64,000 bases of DNA from Alcanivorax borkumensis SK2 (lineage in GTDB: Bacteria; Pseudomonadota; Gammaproteobacteria; Pseudomonadales; Alcanivoracaceae), in assembly GCF_000009365.1 (NCBI RefSeq), contig NC_008260.1, positions 1,957,501 to 2,021,500 on the forward strand, given 5' to 3'. The notes below the pieces were generated by a model that worked only from the letters and a program-made list of their open reading frames with translations, made no database searches and was not told the origin of the DNA. The position numbers were made by a program, and so were the translations under genes. Positions 1 to 8,468 of the stretch are shown here, piece by piece. The stretch's first letter is position 1, and each line of letters opens with the position of its first letter.

Positions 1-1
1 C

Positions 2-520
2 GTGAAATGCTTCCTGGGCAACCTGCAAAAAGTGGACAAGGGCTACGAATTTTCCATTTTCACCAGTGTTAGCACCGGCGGCGAACGGGTCTGGGAAAGT
101 GAATCCGTGAACTTTTTCCGCAGCGGTGGCGGTAACAGCAGCAAAAAGAAAAACGCCTCCAAACCACAGCCGGCCACCGACACCGTGGAATGGAAGGTGC
201 CTGGCGATATCGGTCGTCGCTATGGTGCTGTCTCCGGTGATCGTAATCCGATTCATTTATACCCGCTGTCGGCCAAACTGTTCGGTTTCAAACGCCAGAT
301 CGCCCACGGCATGTGGTCTAAAGCCCGCTGCTTGGCCGAGCTGCAGTACCAGCTGCCGGAAAACGCCTTCACCGTGGATGTGCAATTCAAGCTACCTATG
401 TTCGTGCCTGCCACCGTGAAGTTCGAGAACAAGCCCGCCAACGGTGGCAGCGACTTCCGCCTGCTCGCCAAAGACGGCATCAAGCCGCACCTGGCCGGCC
501 AGATCAGCCCGGCAAAGTAA
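2..520 (+). CDS. MaoC-like acyl dehydratase, C-terminal part (truncated by window edge)
   Basis: The frame is open from the first base, so this is the C-terminal part of a longer gene; the GTG at base 2 is probably not its start. The visible 172 residues contain the hydratase-2 motif of MaoC/(R)-specific enoyl-CoA hydratases, with YGAVSGDRNPIH at about residues 75-86 followed by a conserved GFKRQIAHGM segment. In that family the Asp and His of the motif hydrate trans-2-enoyl-CoA or dehydrate 3-hydroxyacyl-CoA in the cytoplasm. A low-complexity Gly/Ser/Lys linker at residues 41-60 precedes the hotdog domain, so an upstream second hotdog half is likely. The substrate is unknown; a role in fatty-acid or polyester metabolism is inference. 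Confidence 0.8.
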   Translation: MKCFLGNLQKVDKGYEFSIFTSVSTGGERVWESESVNFFRSGGGNSSKKKNASKPQPATDTVEWKVPGDIGRRYGAVSGDRNPIHLYPLSAKLFGFKRQIAHGMWSKARCLAELQYQLPENAFTVDVQFKLPMFVPATVKFENKPANGGSDFRLLAKDGIKPHLAGQISPAK

Positions 521-670
521 AGTAGCAGAGAGCTACAACCCTCAAGCTGCAACGTGGGTTGGCGCGGCGCCACACGGACCGCCCTGCCCACGAAAGTCAG
601 CTGAATGTTCTGAGTGAACCGTTGAAAAGGAAAACTGGCGACCACCCTCGGTTCCACATCCAATTTCCTC

Positions 671-700
671 GCGTGTAGCGTGTAGCGTGTAGCGTGTAGC
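671..700. repeat. Heptamer tandem repeat GCGTGTA, 4.3 copies
   Basis: Four perfect head-to-tail copies of GCGTGTA plus two further bases end 19 bases before the ATG of mnmH. The copies lie in the leader or promoter region, so a change in copy number would alter spacing and not reading frame. The 199-base gap holding them has no gene. Confidence 0.8.
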
Positions 701-719
701 TGGATTACACTCGCCAACC

Positions 720-1808
720 ATGCGCGACGATACCTGTGATTACCTGTCCCTGTTCCTCAATGACACACCCTTGCTGGACGTGCGTGCCCCCGTGGAATTT
801 GCCAAAGGCGCCTTTCCTGGTACCACCAATCTCGCTCTGATCAACGATGAAGAACGCCACCGCATAGGCATCTGCTATAAGCAGCATGGTCAACAGGCGG
901 CGATTGATCTGGGCAACACGCTGGTTTGTGGCGAGGAGCGAGAGCGGCGCCTATACGCTTGGCAGCAATGGTGGCAAGCCAATCCCAACGGCTACTTATA
1001 TTGCTTTCGTGGCGGGCTGCGTAGCCAGACGACCCAGGCGTGGCTGCGCGAAATCGGCATCGATGCCCCGCTAGTGACTGGTGGCTACAAAGCGCTGCGC
1101 CGTTTTCTGATCGATGAAATGGAAGCCTGCATCGCCAACCTACCGCTGGAGGTCCTGTGTGGCCGCACCGGCTGCGCCAAAACACGAGTCATTGAGCAAC
1201 AACCCAACGCTATCGATCTGGAAGGCCTTGCCCACCATCGCGGTTCATCCTTTGGTCGTCGCCCAGGTGGCCAGCCCAGCCAAATTGATTTCGAAAATAG
1301 CCTGTCCATTGCTCTGATCAAACAACGTGCCGCACAGCCTGTAAGCATTCTGGTGGAAGACGAAAGCAAACTGATCGGGCGCTGTCACCTGCCTTTTTCC
1401 CTCCAAGACCAGATCAAGTCGCAACCACGTATCATCATTGAAGAATCGCTGGAGTCCCGTGTTCAGGTAACGCTGGAAGATTACGTCATTGGCCCACTGC
1501 AGGAATATGCCCGCTACTTCGGTGAACACGACGCTCTCAAACAACTCGGTGACGAATTACTGGCGTCCATGGATCGCATTCGCCGCCGCCTGGGTGGCAT
1601 TCGCCACCAGCAACTTCGTCAACAGCTTCAGGAAGCCTTGGCCGTGCAAGCAAACTGCGGCAATACCGAGCTGCACCGCGAATGGATCCACAGCCTGCTC
1701 GCCGATTATTACGACCCCATGTACGACTACATGTTGTCGCGCCGGGCGGGCACTATCCTGTTCCAGGGCAGCCGAGCTGAAGTCAGTGCTTTCCTTAACA
1801 GTCGCTGA
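720..1808 (+). CDS. mnmH: tRNA 2-selenouridine synthase (MnmH/SelU)
   Basis: MnmH replaces the sulfur of 2-thiouridine at the wobble base of Lys, Glu and Gln tRNAs with selenium, through a geranylated intermediate, using selenophosphate made by SelD. The 362-residue protein has the family's usual length. An N-terminal rhodanese domain (about 10-125) carries the catalytic Cys95 in YCFRGG, matching E. coli Cys97. A P-loop-like segment follows at 148-155, reading GRTGCAKT; the glycine normally before Lys is Ala, which is unusual. The gene starts a run of selenium genes that ends with selD at 5788-8031, so the substrate supply is encoded 4 kb away. The ATG at 720 is the first in frame and gives a normal N-terminus. 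Confidence 0.93.
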   Translation: MRDDTCDYLSLFLNDTPLLDVRAPVEFAKGAFPGTTNLALINDEERHRIGICYKQHGQQAAIDLGNTLVCGEERERRLYAWQQWWQANPNGYLYCFRGGLRSQTTQAWLREIGIDAPLVTGGYKALRRFLIDEMEACIANLPLEVLCGRTGCAKTRVIEQQPNAIDLEGLAHHRGSSFGRRPGGQPSQIDFENSLSIALIKQRAAQPVSILVEDESKLIGRCHLPFSLQDQIKSQPRIIIEESLESRVQVTLEDYVIGPLQEYARYFGEHDALKQLGDELLASMDRIRRRLGGIRHQQLRQQLQEALAVQANCGNTELHREWIHSLLADYYDPMYDYMLSRRAGTILFQGSRAEVSAFLNSR

Positions 1809-1896
1809 GCAATATCACCGGCAGGCCGCTATACTGCATAAGCGTTCCTTGCCGAATCCAACATTCCTTAAGCCTCCCTATTGAACGGAGACAACG

Positions 1897-2763
1897 ATGC
1901 GTTTGAAACTTCTTGTTGCACTGGTTGCTGCCCTGCTGCTCTCTGCCTGCAATGACCCCCACACCGGCACCTTCATCTTTACCGCCATCCCCGACCAGGA
2001 TGAGTCTCAGCTGGAAAAACGGTTCGGCACCATCGCCCTTTATCTGGAAGACCAACTGGGCGTACCGGTGAAATACGTTCCGGTGAAATCCTACGCTGCC
2101 GCCGTTACCGCCTTTCGCAACGATGAGGTACAAATGGCCTGGTTTGGCGGTTTATCCGGTGTTCAGGCTCGTCGTCTTGTCCCCGGCTCCCAGGCCATTG
2201 CACAGGGCCAGGAAGACACTGCCTTCAAGTCTTACTTCATCGCCAACAGCAGCACCGGGCTCAAGCCTGTAGAGACACTGGGTGAAGACTTCATTGCACA
2301 ACCGTCATTTACCTTCGGTTCCAAAGGCAGCACCTCGGGCCGCCTGATGCCGGAATTCTATCTGCGCGATACGTTCAATGAAGCGCCGGACACGCTGTTC
2401 GAAAAAGTCGGTTTCTCCGGCGACCACAGCCGCACCATTGCACTGGTACAAAGCGGCGCCTACGCCACTGGCGCGGTGAACTTCAAGGTTTGGGAGCGTG
2501 AGCTGGCGGAAGGCAAAATTGACACCAGCAAAGTCAGTGTCATCTGGGAAACTCCCAGCTACCCCGACTACCACTGGACAGTACGTGGTGATCTGAATGA
2601 GCGTTTTGGCGACGGCTTTAGCCAGCGCGTTACCGAGGTATTACTGGCCATCGACGATCCGGTGCTGCTGAAAGCGTTCCCCCGTGAGAAGTTTGTACCC
2701 GCGTCCAATGCGGACTACGCCCCCATCGAGGAAACCGCCAGCGCCATTGGTCTGTTGGACTAA
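1897..2763 (+). CDS. PhnD-like substrate-binding lipoprotein, putative selenium-oxyanion ABC transporter
   Basis: This is a 288-residue periplasmic binding protein of the phosphonate-binding (PhnD) fold. Residues 1-18 are a lipoprotein signal ending in the lipobox LLSAC, so it should be anchored in a membrane facing the periplasm. The segment AWFGGLSGVQARR and the later FTFGSKGSTSGR are typical of PhnD-type domains. Phosphonate uptake is less likely than selenium-oxyanion uptake because the three transporter genes lie between mnmH and selD; from memory, a binding-protein family described as putative selenate ABC transporter is defined by this neighbourhood. The start follows a GGAG sequence. 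The substrate is inference. Confidence 0.8.
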   Translation: MRLKLLVALVAALLLSACNDPHTGTFIFTAIPDQDESQLEKRFGTIALYLEDQLGVPVKYVPVKSYAAAVTAFRNDEVQMAWFGGLSGVQARRLVPGSQAIAQGQEDTAFKSYFIANSSTGLKPVETLGEDFIAQPSFTFGSKGSTSGRLMPEFYLRDTFNEAPDTLFEKVGFSGDHSRTIALVQSGAYATGAVNFKVWERELAEGKIDTSKVSVIWETPSYPDYHWTVRGDLNERFGDGFSQRVTEVLLAIDDPVLLKAFPREKFVPASNADYAPIEETASAIGLLD

Positions 2764-2783
2764 CGGCCACGGTCAGCACTGAC

Positions 2784-3461
2784 GTGTTCCATTTTCAGCA
2801 GGCTCAGCTGGGGCATGGCGATCAGGTTGTCTTTTCTAACCTGACGCTAACCATCGAGCAAGGCGAGAAAGTCGCCCTGCTCGGCCCCTCTGGTGCCGGC
2901 AAATCCACCCTGCTTAATGCCCTGCGCAACCAGCAGGAGAGCGCCTGTGCCTGGTGCCCTCAGGCTGGCGCCCTGGTGCCCATGCTTAGCGTGTTCCACA
3001 ACATCTACATGGGCGCCCTGTCACGCAATAGCACTCTCACTAATCTGCGAAATCTGATTGCTCCTAGTCGCCATGAGCGTGAACAAATTGGCGCCTTGGC
3101 CACCGATCTGTCTCTGCACGACAAACTGTTCACCAGTATCGACCAGCTCTCCGGCGGCCAGGCGCAACGCGCCGCACTGGGCCGGGCGCTCTATACCCAA
3201 CGCCCGATTCTACTGGCCGATGAACCGGTATCCAGCCTGGACGAACATCAAGGCCTTGCCTTGCTGACCCTGTCGCTGGCCCGCCATGACAGTGCCGTAA
3301 TCGCCCTGCACGATCGAGCGCTGGCGCTGGCCTGCAGCGATAGAATCATTGGCCTAAACCACGGCAAAGTCGTACTCGATGCCGCCACCCATTCGCTGTC
3401 ACTCAGCGATCTGGATGCGTTATATCAGGACGCTTCATACCAACACCGCTCGTATCAGTGA
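2784..3461 (+). CDS. ABC transporter ATP-binding protein, putative selenium-oxyanion importer
   Basis: A 225-residue ABC ATPase that would energise the importer formed with the binding protein upstream and the permease downstream. Walker A is GPSGAGKST (about residues 33-41), the signature is LSGGQAQR, and Walker B is ILLADEP. A PQAGALVP segment sits where the Q-loop is expected. The start is GTG at 2784, 20 bases after the upstream stop, and gives a normal N-terminal strand (FHFQQAQL). It is PhnC-like in size and motifs. The gap to the permease ATG is 10 bases, which indicates one transcript. Confidence 0.85.
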   Translation: MFHFQQAQLGHGDQVVFSNLTLTIEQGEKVALLGPSGAGKSTLLNALRNQQESACAWCPQAGALVPMLSVFHNIYMGALSRNSTLTNLRNLIAPSRHEREQIGALATDLSLHDKLFTSIDQLSGGQAQRAALGRALYTQRPILLADEPVSSLDEHQGLALLTLSLARHDSAVIALHDRALALACSDRIIGLNHGKVVLDAATHSLSLSDLDALYQDASYQHRSYQ

Positions 3462-3471
3462 ACACCCCACC

Positions 3472-4992
3472 ATGAAACCGGCCAGCGCCCCATTGAACAC
3501 CACCGCCAGTCGCTGGCGACGCACCACCGGTGGCATCGCCCTGGCCGGCCTGCTGGCACTGTTGCTGGCCGATATGGAAATCGCCCGTTCCAGCCCCGGC
3601 CAAGAACTGTTGCGCATGGGCAAGGGGTTTCTCGCCCCGGACTTTTTTGCCACCGAACAACTGGGCAAAGCACTGGCCAATACACTGGCCTTTGCCTGGC
3701 AAGGCACGGCGCTGGCCGCCCTGTTCGGCTTCTTTATGGCGATCTGCTGGTCTTCACGTGCCGTGCGCGGTTTCGCCGCCAGCATCCGCGCCATCCATGA
3801 ATTATTCTGGGGCCTGCTGCTATTGCAGGTTGCCGGGCTGAGCACGCTTACCGGGGTACTGGCCATCGCCATTCCCTATGCGGGCATCTTTGCCAAAGTA
3901 TTTGGGGAATTTCTCGAAGAGGCAGACCCAGCCCCCTCCCATGCATTACCCGCCAGCACCACCACGATCAGCCGCTTTTTCTTCGCGCGCCTGCCACTGG
4001 TCTGGCAGGCCTTCAAAGCCTATGGCAGCTACCGGCTAGAATGCGCCCTGCGCGCCTCCGCCATTCTGGGTTTTATCGGTTTGCCTACCCTGGGCTTCCA
4101 CCTGGAAACCGCGTTTCGTGAAGGCGTCTACGACCAGGGCGCCGCCCTGCTCTACCTCTTCTTTGCCCTGATTTTCACCCTGCGCTGGTGGCTACGCCCT
4201 GGCTTAATTCCGCTTTACCTAATTGCTGCCGTGGCCTGGGCGCCGCCCCTTTTTACCGGCAACCTGGATACCTTGGTACGCTTCATCACCGTAGATCTGG
4301 TGCCCGCCCCTCTACGTCAAAGTGGTGGCCTCTTGGAACTGAGCCAATGGTTTGCCATGCTTTGGCAGCAACAGCTGTGGCCCGGCCTATGGCAAACAGT
4401 GGTGCTGGGTCTCGCCGCGCTCCTGCTCACCGGCATCCTTGCGCTGTTATTGTTCCCGCTCACCTCACCGCTATTCGGCAACCGAGCCAGCCGCTCTCTG
4501 GGCCAGGGCATTCTGGTGGTACTACGCACTACCCCGGAATTCTTTCTCGCCTTCTTCTTCCTTATCCTGCTCGGCCCTTCCATGCTGCCCGGCATTCTCG
4601 CTCTTGCTTTGCATACCGGCGCCATCGTCGCTCACCTGACCGGCCGCTTCAGTGAGACACTGCGCTTGCGCGCAGATGCTCCCACCGGCATCAACCGCTA
4701 CGCCTACGAAGTGTTGCCACGCATCAGCCCTAATCTGCTCGCGTTCTTGCTCTATCGTTGGGAGGTGATCATGCGTGAAACGGCGGTGCTGGGGATTCTT
4801 GGCATTCACACTCTGGGTTTTTATATTGACTCTAGCGTGGCGGAATTCCGCTTTGACCGAACCGCCCTGTTGATCCTGGCCACGGTGTTGCTCAATCTAG
4901 GCGTAGATACTCTGTCGCGAACACTGCGACGGCGCCTGAGGCTGCAGCCGGGGCACGGTGTTTCAGCAAGCAATGCCCCGGCACGCCGCTAA
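3472..4992 (+). CDS. Duplicated PhnE-like ABC permease, putative selenium-oxyanion importer
   Basis: The protein from ATG 3472 has 506 residues and two permease halves in one chain. Each half has several hydrophobic segments and an EAA-like cytoplasmic loop: near FKAYGSYRLECALRASAILG in the first half, and near LLYRWEVIMRETAVLGILG in the second. PhnE-type permeases are usually about 270 residues and dimerise; here a single polypeptide would supply both halves of the channel. A start upstream at 3379 would overlap the ATPase gene by 80 bases and has no signal, so 3472 is preferred. It completes the transporter with the two preceding genes. Confidence 0.83.
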   Translation: MKPASAPLNTTASRWRRTTGGIALAGLLALLLADMEIARSSPGQELLRMGKGFLAPDFFATEQLGKALANTLAFAWQGTALAALFGFFMAICWSSRAVRGFAASIRAIHELFWGLLLLQVAGLSTLTGVLAIAIPYAGIFAKVFGEFLEEADPAPSHALPASTTTISRFFFARLPLVWQAFKAYGSYRLECALRASAILGFIGLPTLGFHLETAFREGVYDQGAALLYLFFALIFTLRWWLRPGLIPLYLIAAVAWAPPLFTGNLDTLVRFITVDLVPAPLRQSGGLLELSQWFAMLWQQQLWPGLWQTVVLGLAALLLTGILALLLFPLTSPLFGNRASRSLGQGILVVLRTTPEFFLAFFFLILLGPSMLPGILALALHTGAIVAHLTGRFSETLRLRADAPTGINRYAYEVLPRISPNLLAFLLYRWEVIMRETAVLGILGIHTLGFYIDSSVAEFRFDRTALLILATVLLNLGVDTLSRTLRRRLRLQPGHGVSASNAPARR

Positions 4993-5030
4993 CCAAAATA
5001 CACCCGGAACATGCAAACACGAGTCACACT

Positions 5031-5804
5031 ATGAAACTGTACCAAGTGGACGCCTTTACCGATGCGTTGTTTGCCGGCAACCCCGCCGCCGTGGTGCCGC
5101 TGACACACTGGCTAGATGACGCCCTACTGCAGAACATCGCACTGGAAAACAACCTCTCGGAAACCGCCTTTCTGGTGCCCGACGAACAGGGCTACGCGCT
5201 GCGCTGGTTTACCCCAACAGTCGAAGTGGATCTGTGCGGCCACGCCACGCTCGCTGCTGCTTGGGTAGTCTTCCATGCTCTGGGATTTCCCGGTGAACGG
5301 GTACGCTTTTCCACAGCCTCCGGCTCCTTGTTCGTCACCCGCAGTGGGCAAACACTGAGCCTGGACTTTCCGTCCCGGCCGGCCCATGCGCTCACCGATC
5401 TCACCCCGTTCTCCCAAGCGCTGGATTTACCCCTTCGCGAGGTGCTACAGGCTCGTGACACGCTGGTTATCGTGGACAACGCCGACCAGGTGCGTCATTT
5501 TCAGCCCGACTTCACCGCCATCGCGGCACTGGATACCTTCGCAGTAATGATTTCCGCCCCCGGCGACGACTGTGATTTTGTCAGCCGTTTTTTTGCCCCG
5601 GCCAAAGGCGTTCCGGAAGACCCGGTCACCGGTTCTGCCCATTGCACTCTGGTGCCGTACTGGGCGGAAAAACTCGGCAAAACACATCTTCATGCCCGCC
5701 AGCTATCTGCCCGGGGCGGAGAATTGCACTGTCAGTTAAAAGGCGACCGCGTCACACTTAGCGGCACCGCACGCTGCTACCTGCAAGGTGAACTGCAACT
5801 GTGA
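5031..5804 (+). CDS. PhzF-family isomerase-like protein
   Basis: A 257-residue member of the PhzF (diaminopimelate-epimerase-like fold) family. The opening YQVDAFTDALFAGNPAAVV is the family signature; the Glu in NNLSETAFLV corresponds to the general acid/base Glu45 of PhzF; DLCGHATLA and DPVTGSAHC are the two other conserved loops. Family members isomerise or epimerise small carboxylates, but most have no known substrate. No phenazine genes are present. The gene ends at, or overlaps by a few codons, the start of selD and lies directly behind the transporter genes, so it is co-transcribed with the selenium genes; a role in selenium chemistry is only suggested by position. Confidence 0.85.
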   Translation: MKLYQVDAFTDALFAGNPAAVVPLTHWLDDALLQNIALENNLSETAFLVPDEQGYALRWFTPTVEVDLCGHATLAAAWVVFHALGFPGERVRFSTASGSLFVTRSGQTLSLDFPSRPAHALTDLTPFSQALDLPLREVLQARDTLVIVDNADQVRHFQPDFTAIAALDTFAVMISAPGDDCDFVSRFFAPAKGVPEDPVTGSAHCTLVPYWAEKLGKTHLHARQLSARGGELHCQLKGDRVTLSGTARCYLQGELQL

Positions 5805-8031
5805 TGATGCCACTGTGATAAGTCCCTCCGCCCACTACGACCTGGTCTTTGTCGGTGCTGGCCATAGCCACGCGCTGGCCCTGCGCATGCTGGCCATGAA
5901 GCCGATTCCCGGCGTGCGCCTGACTCTGGTTTCACCGGACAGCCTTAGCGCCTACTCCGGCATGTTGCCAGGGCTGATCGCCGGCCACTACACCCTGGAT
6001 GACACCCACGTGGATGTCTACCGGTTGTGCCAGGCTAGCGGCTGCCGTTTTATTCAAGCCAGCGTCACCCAGCTGGACCCGCAACAGCGACACTTACAGC
6101 TCAGCGATGGCAGCCAACTGGCCTACGATTGGTTAAGCCTGGACGTGGGCGCCACCCCGGATTTGAGCCCTCTGGGCGGCAGCCACCCCCGTGTGGTCCC
6201 GGTGAAGCCAGTGGCCAGTTTCTATGCCCGCTGGCAGCAACTCTGCCAACACGCCGAACGGCAATCGCCCTCGTTGGCAGTGATCGGCGCCGGGGCCGGC
6301 GGTACCGAGATGACCCTGGCCATGGCCCAACATTTCCAGCGCCACCAGCAACCGGCACAGATTCAATTGATCACCAGCGGCAATCTACTGCCGGGCTTTC
6401 CTGCCAGCGTGCGCGAGAAAATGCACAAGCGGCTGCAAGCCCACAACGTCACCCTGCATACCGACAGTCGCGTTCATTGTGATGCTCATCAGCAACTGCA
6501 TATGGGAGATCAGCCACTCACCGCCCAATGGGTGCTCTGGTGCACCGGGGTACGGGGCTTACCGATACTGGAAAACAGCGGCCTTGAGTGCGACGAACGA
6601 GGTTTTGTGCGGGTCACGGAAACCCTGCAAACGGCCACTGATAAACGCATTTTTGCCGCAGGTGATTGTGCCGCCTTCCCTACGCCGCTGCCCAAGGCCG
6701 GGGTCTATGCTGTTCGCCAGGCTCGCACCCTGGCCACCAACCTACGCGCCGTCATTCAAGGGCAACCGCTAGTCGCCTATCGCCCGCAATCCCGTTTCCT
6801 GTCGCTGCTGTCCACCGGCGGCAAAGACGCCATTGCCAGCCGTGGCGGCAGGCTGTCTGTGGCCGGGCACTGGGTATGGCGCTGGAAGGATCACATCGAC
6901 CGGGCGTTCATGGCCAAGTTCGATCAGCAGCTTCCGAGCATGCCCCCTGGTCCCGCTGATCCAGATACATTGCATTGCGCCGGTTGCGGCGCCAAGGTGG
7001 GCAGTGACGCCTTGCATGAAGCACTGGCCGAGCTGCAACCGGTGGTGAACCCCGGCATCGAAGCCGGGGTGGATGCCGCCGATGACGCGGCCATTATTGA
7101 TTGGCCTGCCGGGCAGCGACTGGTGCAGAGCCTGGATTTCTTTCCCGCCTTTATCGATGAGCCTTACCTGTTCGGCCGTATCGCCGCGCTGCACAGCCTC
7201 AGCGACGTGTACGCCATGAATGCCCAACCCCATTCGGCTCTGGCCAACATCACCCTGCCCTGGCACCACCCGCGACTGCAGAGCCGGGACCTGCAACGGA
7301 TGATGGCAGGCGCGGTTCGCGAGCTGAATGCCGCAGGCTGCACCCTGGTAGGTGGGCACACCATCGAAGGGCCACAGATGGCCGCCGGGTTCACCGTCAA
7401 TGGCCAGGCAGACCCAGCACAGCTCTGGCACAAACACGGCGCCCGTGACGGCGACCGCCTTATCCTCACCAAGCCGCTGGGTAGCGGGGTGCAATTGGCC
7501 GCCTTGATGCAGGTTAGCCGCGAGCCGAGCTCCGCGTTCCACGGCCCCTGGCTGGACACCACCCTGCGCCATCTTCTGATCAGCAACCATCTTGCTCAGC
7601 AAGCGCTACAGGGGATACCGGTAAATGCCTGCACCGACATCACCGGCTTTGGGCTGCTGGGTCATCTCTATGAAATCAGCCAGCAAAGCCAAGTTAGTCT
7701 GTCCGTGGACTGCCACAAGGTCCCCTTGCTACCCGGCACGCTCTCGTTAATTGAGCAGGGTGTGGCCAGCACTCTTAGTGACGCCAATCGCCAAATACTG
7801 GTGCACTGCCAACAGCAACAACCAGTGGCCGAAGCATTACTCACCGCGCTGTGCGACCCGCAAACCGCTGGGGGGTTGTTATTTTGCCTGCACGCTGACT
7901 ATGCCAAACAGGCACTGCAACGGCTTGATAGCAAAGGCATTGCAGCGGCGGAGATCGGTAAAGTTCTTGTAAAAAAAACTTCTAATGATGCCGCCATTCT
8001 TTTGAATAGCGGCCACACTGGTAAAGTATAG
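5788..8031 (+). CDS. selD: Selenide, water dikinase fused to an FAD-dependent NAD(P) oxidoreductase
   Basis: SelD makes selenophosphate from selenide and ATP, the selenium donor for MnmH and for selenocysteine. Residues about 10-370 are a pyridine-nucleotide-disulfide oxidoreductase domain (FVGAGHSHA dinucleotide-binding motif, later IFAAGDCAAF). Residues about 390-747 are SelD. The catalytic Cys and Lys lie in GCGAK, with Cys at about residue 400, matching E. coli Cys17 and Lys20; E. coli Cys19 is Ala here, which is tolerated in the family. The fused flavoprotein may reduce a selenium species to feed the kinase domain (inference). The start is uncertain: GTG 5788 overlaps phzF by 17 bases, and GTG 5815 just after its stop is the alternative. 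Confidence 0.93.
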   Translation: MNCNCDDATVISPSAHYDLVFVGAGHSHALALRMLAMKPIPGVRLTLVSPDSLSAYSGMLPGLIAGHYTLDDTHVDVYRLCQASGCRFIQASVTQLDPQQRHLQLSDGSQLAYDWLSLDVGATPDLSPLGGSHPRVVPVKPVASFYARWQQLCQHAERQSPSLAVIGAGAGGTEMTLAMAQHFQRHQQPAQIQLITSGNLLPGFPASVREKMHKRLQAHNVTLHTDSRVHCDAHQQLHMGDQPLTAQWVLWCTGVRGLPILENSGLECDERGFVRVTETLQTATDKRIFAAGDCAAFPTPLPKAGVYAVRQARTLATNLRAVIQGQPLVAYRPQSRFLSLLSTGGKDAIASRGGRLSVAGHWVWRWKDHIDRAFMAKFDQQLPSMPPGPADPDTLHCAGCGAKVGSDALHEALAELQPVVNPGIEAGVDAADDAAIIDWPAGQRLVQSLDFFPAFIDEPYLFGRIAALHSLSDVYAMNAQPHSALANITLPWHHPRLQSRDLQRMMAGAVRELNAAGCTLVGGHTIEGPQMAAGFTVNGQADPAQLWHKHGARDGDRLILTKPLGSGVQLAALMQVSREPSSAFHGPWLDTTLRHLLISNHLAQQALQGIPVNACTDITGFGLLGHLYEISQQSQVSLSVDCHKVPLLPGTLSLIEQGVASTLSDANRQILVHCQQQQPVAEALLTALCDPQTAGGLLFCLHADYAKQALQRLDSKGIAAAEIGKVLVKKTSNDAAILLNSGHTGKV

Positions 8032-8057
8032 CCATCAACCATTGAGGAGATTGCTTC

Positions 8058-8453
8058 ATGACCCCATCCAAACGCGTTACCGGAATGCTTAGTGCCTTTG
8101 TTTTGCTATTTATGCAGGTGCTCATTGTACCCGCCTCGCAGGCCGCCATGATTGGTAATGACACTGTAATCCAGCAACAGGATCGCGCCGCCATGAAGCA
8201 GCAGGTCATGCGGTTAATGGATCATAAAGTGGCCGCCCAGGCGTTGAGCGAATACGGCGTCAACCAAGAACAAGTGAGCCAGCGACTGGATCGCCTCACC
8301 CATACTGAACTGCAACAGCTAGCCCAGAAATCCGAAGCGTTACCCGCCGGCCAAGGCGTATTCGGCGTCGTGCTTGCTATCATTCTAGTGCTGGTGATTT
8401 TGGATTTGCTCGGCGCTACCGATGTCTTCCCTGTAATCGACCCGGTTAATTAA
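8058..8453 (+). CDS. PA2779-family small exported protein
   Basis: A 131-residue protein with an N-terminal signal (1-30, cleavage likely after SQA), a polar helical middle with many Gln, and a hydrophobic C-terminal segment (about 101-122), so it is probably anchored in the inner membrane and faces the periplasm. The size and the pattern ending in DVFPVIDP match Pseudomonas PA2779. As in Pseudomonas, it is immediately followed by a PA2778-like cysteine peptidase. A GAGGAG ribosome-binding site precedes the ATG, 26 bases behind selD. The function is unknown. Confidence 0.75.
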   Translation: MTPSKRVTGMLSAFVLLFMQVLIVPASQAAMIGNDTVIQQQDRAAMKQQVMRLMDHKVAAQALSEYGVNQEQVSQRLDRLTHTELQQLAQKSEALPAGQGVFGVVLAIILVLVILDLLGATDVFPVIDPVN

Positions 8454-8468
8454 GCGACCGGCAAGCTG

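Noticed and set aside
6769..7602. 277-residue minus-strand open frame
   Set aside because: It is antisense to the SelD domain, whose catalytic motifs prove the plus-strand frame.
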